This document shows positions 35,321-37,712 of a stretch of 37,712 bases of DNA, piece after piece. Numbering within the stretch: the first letter of the stretch is position 1; the number at the start of each line of letters is the position of its first letter. A program made the position numbers and the translations under genes. The stretch is from NCBI GenBank assembly GCA_020048295.1, contig JAIFMT010000021.1, positions 1 through 37,712 on the forward strand. The letters run 5' to 3'. The stretch comes from Rhodoferax sp. (GTDB lineage: Bacteria; Pseudomonadota; Gammaproteobacteria; Burkholderiales; Burkholderiaceae). The notes under the pieces are model-generated. The model saw nothing but the letters and a program-made list of their open reading frames with translations, ran no database searches and was not told where the DNA came from.

Positions 35321-36202
35321 ATGCCAGCCGTGCTGACGAGCCGGGCGTTGTCGATGCCCACCCTGCTGGCACTCGGTGCCATTGCGCTGTGGGGATCACT
35401 GGCCACTTTGGGCGTGGCGTTGGGCCATGTGCCGCCGTTTTTGCTCACCGGCTTGTCCTTGCTGATTGGCAGCCTGATCGCGCTGCCACTGTCGGGTTTT
35501 CGGCTGGCGCGCTGGCGCGTGCCTCTAGCAACCCTGGCGCTCGGCATTTACGGTCTGTTTTGCTACCATTTTTTACTGTTTTTGGCATTGCGCCATGCAC
35601 CGCCAGTGCAGGCTAACCTGGTGAATTACCTTTGGCCACTGCTGATTGTGGTGCTGGCACCGCTGCTGCTGCCGGGCATGAAACTGCAACTGCGGCATGT
35701 GATTGCCGCGCTGCTGGGTTTTGCCGGTGCCGCGCTGGTGATTCTAGGGGGCGCTGCCACGTCAGATGCCAGCGCCGCCGTCAGCACCAGCTGGCACTGG
35801 GGCTACCTGCCGGCGCTGGCCGCCGCGTTTATATGGGCCAGCTACTCGCTGCTGACGCGCCGGGTGGCGGCTTTTCCAACCTCGGCCATTGGTGGCTTTG
35901 CGCTGTGCTCGGGCCTGCTGTCGCTACTGTGCCATGCGTTGCTGGAGCCCGCAGCGCAGTTGAGCCCACGCGACTGGACGCTGATCGTGATGATTGGGCT
36001 GGGACCGATGGGAGCGGCTTTTTTTCTGTGGGACAAGGCACTCAAGACTGGCGACGCGCGTCACATCGGCATCCTGAGCTACCTGACTCCGCTGCTGTCC
36101 ACCGGTCTGCTGGTGCTGGTCAATGGTCAGCCGGTGACCTGGCCTGTGTTTGCAGCTGCCGCCATGATCGTCGCAGCCGCCTGGCTGGGCACACGCCGCT
36201 GA
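35321..36202 (+). CDS. EamA/DMT-family transporter, YddG-like
   Basis: An integral inner-membrane transporter of about 293 residues with about ten predicted membrane helices (from LLALGAIALWGSLATLGVAL to AAAMIVAAAWLGTRR), two EamA repeats. Wording in the first repeat, FLALRHAPPVQANLVNYLWP, resembles YddG, the aromatic amino acid exporter, more than RhaT or RarD. Substrate therefore could be aromatic amino acids or similar metabolites, but this is a weak inference. Start: the ATG at 35321 is preferred; a TTG at 35294 or an ATG at 35354 are possible, and none has a strong ribosome-binding site. It follows the reductase gene by 90 bp on the same strand. Confidence 0.85.
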   Translation: MPAVLTSRALSMPTLLALGAIALWGSLATLGVALGHVPPFLLTGLSLLIGSLIALPLSGFRLARWRVPLATLALGIYGLFCYHFLLFLALRHAPPVQANLVNYLWPLLIVVLAPLLLPGMKLQLRHVIAALLGFAGAALVILGGAATSDASAAVSTSWHWGYLPALAAAFIWASYSLLTRRVAAFPTSAIGGFALCSGLLSLLCHALLEPAAQLSPRDWTLIVMIGLGPMGAAFFLWDKALKTGDARHIGILSYLTPLLSTGLLVLVNGQPVTWPVFAAAAMIVAAAWLGTRR

Positions 36203-36321
36203 AATCCGGCGCCGCGTGCATGTGTTGCAGCGACCGCATCATTGTCTTGATCGCCGCTGTTCTTCCATAGAATTGATTCCTTTGATCCACCCAACTTCAG
36301 GACGCGGCAACGCGCACAGTC

Positions 36322-37563
36322 ATGACCACCCTCGGCACGCCCCTTTCACCCCATGCCACCAAAGTCATGCTGCTCGGTAGCGGCGAGTTGGGCAAAGAGG
36401 TGCTGATTGCCTTGCAGCGCCTGGGCGTGGAAACCATTGCGGTAGATCGCTACGACAATGCGCCGGGCCAGCAGGTGGCGCACCACGCCCGCACCATCGC
36501 CATGAGCGACCCGGCGATGCTGCGCGCGCTGATCGAAGAAGACCAGCCCGACCTGGTGGTGCCCGAAATTGAGGCGATTGCCACGCCGATGCTCGAAGTG
36601 CTGGAAGCCACCGGTGCCGTGCGCGTGGTGCCTACTGCCCGCGCGGCCCGACTGACGATGGACCGCGAAGGCATTCGCCGTCTGGCTGCTGAAACACTGG
36701 GCCTGCCGACCAGCCCGTACCGGTTTTGCGATTCCCTGGTCGAGCTGCAGGCCGCCATCGATGGCAGCCAGGGCACACCAGGCATTGGCTATCCGTGCAT
36801 TGTCAAGCCGGTGATGAGCTCCAGTGGCAAAGGCCAAAGCAAGATCAGCGGACCCGCCGACGTGCCAGCCGCCTGGGATCACGCCATGGCCGGTGGCCGT
36901 GTAAGTCATGGCCGCATCATTGTCGAAGGCTTTATTGACTTTGACTACGAAATCACCCAGCTGACGGTGCGCGCCAGGGGGGCTGATGGCCAGATCGAGA
37001 CCCATTTTTGCGAACCCATCGGCCACATCCAGGTCAACGGCGACTATGTGGAAAGCTGGCAACCGCAGCCAATGCACCCTGATGCGCTCGAAAAAGCCCG
37101 GCTGATTGCCAAGACGGTGACCGATGATCTCGGCATTTGCATCGATGGCCAGCCCGGTGGCCTGGGTCTGTTTGGGGTGGAGCTGTTTGTCAAGGGCGAG
37201 CAGGTCTGGTTCAGCGAAGTCAGCCCGCGCCCGCATGACACTGGCTTGGTGACGCTCACCACGCAAGCGCAAAGCGAGTTTGAACTCCATGCCCGCGCAA
37301 TTTTGGGCTTGCCCGTCAACACCGGCCTACGCACCCCCGGTGCCAGCGCGGTGATTTACGGCGGTGTTGATGCGCAGGGCATTGTGTTTGACGGCATCGA
37401 CGAGGCGTTGCGCATCCCCAACACCGACCTGCGCCTGTTTGGCAAACCCGAGAGCTTTGTCAAACGCCGCATGGGTGTGGCGCTGGCGTTTGCTGCTGAC
37501 GTGGAAGTGGCTCGGGTAAATGCCAAGCTGGCGGCTTCCAAGGTCAAGCCACGCGCGGTGTAG
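36322..37563 (+). CDS. purT: Formate-dependent phosphoribosylglycinamide formyltransferase PurT
   Basis: PurT makes formyl-GAR from GAR, formate and ATP in purine synthesis, independently of folate. The 413-residue ATP-grasp protein has the N-terminal nucleotide fold [20 protein letters not shown] (about residues 14-33), substrate-binding [17 protein letters not shown] and VPEIEAIAT, the ATP-grasp [46 protein letters not shown] and [11 protein letters not shown] with the metal-binding residues. Length fits PurT (about 390-410). The 119-bp upstream gap holds a weak promoter-like TTGATC/TAGAAT pair with 15-base spacing near 36247-36273. The 149 bases after it to the window end contain no gene I can support, only an imperfect hairpin at 37648-37677. 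Confidence 0.96.
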   Translation: MTTLGTPLSPHATKVMLLGSGELGKEVLIALQRLGVETIAVDRYDNAPGQQVAHHARTIAMSDPAMLRALIEEDQPDLVVPEIEAIATPMLEVLEATGAVRVVPTARAARLTMDREGIRRLAAETLGLPTSPYRFCDSLVELQAAIDGSQGTPGIGYPCIVKPVMSSSGKGQSKISGPADVPAAWDHAMAGGRVSHGRIIVEGFIDFDYEITQLTVRARGADGQIETHFCEPIGHIQVNGDYVESWQPQPMHPDALEKARLIAKTVTDDLGICIDGQPGGLGLFGVELFVKGEQVWFSEVSPRPHDTGLVTLTTQAQSEFELHARAILGLPVNTGLRTPGASAVIYGGVDAQGIVFDGIDEALRIPNTDLRLFGKPESFVKRRMGVALAFAADVEVARVNAKLAASKVKPRAV

Positions 37564-37712
37564 TGCCAATAAATATGTTTTTGTAGCGGCAAACCCAGTC
37601 CATTGCGACACATGCCCGGCTGGAAATGCGCAATGCGCAGCTGGGCACCTCGGGCACCGACACACAACGTGCCGAGGTTCGCGAATAGGCGACGACTGAC
37701 TACCTGCTGTGG

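Noticed and set aside
37648..37677. Terminator after purT
   Set aside because: The inverted repeat CCTCGGGCAC/GTGCCGAGG has a bulge and no T-run, and is 85 bp after the stop codon, so support is too weak.

Overview
The window looks like a chromosomal segment of a Burkholderiales betaproteobacterium, probably family Comamonadaceae (Rhodoferax/Polaromonas/Acidovorax relatives). This is inferred from high-GC coding bias, the style of the T6SS genes and the flanking housekeeping genes; no rRNA or other strict taxonomic marker is present. Most of the window (about 2.16-32.5 kb) is one type VI secretion system (T6SS) locus, encoded entirely on the minus strand.

Layout, left to right. A Rep-type DNA helicase (plus strand, 5' end cut by the window edge) converges on the end of the T6SS locus. 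Read in transcription order (right to left), the T6SS part starts with a regulatory and accessory block: a secreted MORN-repeat protein, two tandem transmembrane Ser/Thr kinases with PEGA-like C termini, a TPR-like lipoprotein resembling TssQ, an FHA protein (TagH/Fha) split by a frameshift, and a PP2C phosphatase (PppA). A 143-bp gap with a good sigma70-like promoter follows, then tssA (broken), tssB, tssC, hcp, tagJ, tssE, tssF, tssG, clpV, vgrG, a HEAT-like repeat protein, a small helical protein of unknown function, tssK, tssL (with an OmpA-like C terminus), tssM and tagF. Many of these genes overlap by ATGA or are 1-20 bp apart, so they are probably co-transcribed. An orphan gspF-like gene lies upstream of the MORN gene on the same strand. 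To its right, on the plus strand, are three unrelated genes: a YghZ-type aldo/keto reductase, a YddG-like EamA transporter and purT.

How it fits together: TssB/TssC/Hcp/VgrG form the contractile sheath, tube and spike; TssE/F/G/K the baseplate; TssL/M the membrane complex; ClpV recycles the sheath. The kinases, PppA, FHA protein and TagF are the parts of a threonine-phosphorylation switch. No TssJ lipoprotein and no PAAR tip protein are seen in the window, and VgrG carries no obvious toxin domain.

Main points of interest: (1) tssA lacks about 21-23 conserved codons and is frameshifted; (2) tagH/fha is also split by a shift in the same direction, so the system is either decaying or the assembly has errors; (3) a compact vgrG - HEAT-like protein - small helical protein cassette sits inside the structural operon and is a candidate new spike-loading/cargo module; (4) a DPFA-type short motif is shared by the TssL N terminus and the FHA linker; (5) both kinases have Ala where the catalytic-loop Lys is usual; (6) an 11-repeat exported MORN protein is linked to the kinases.
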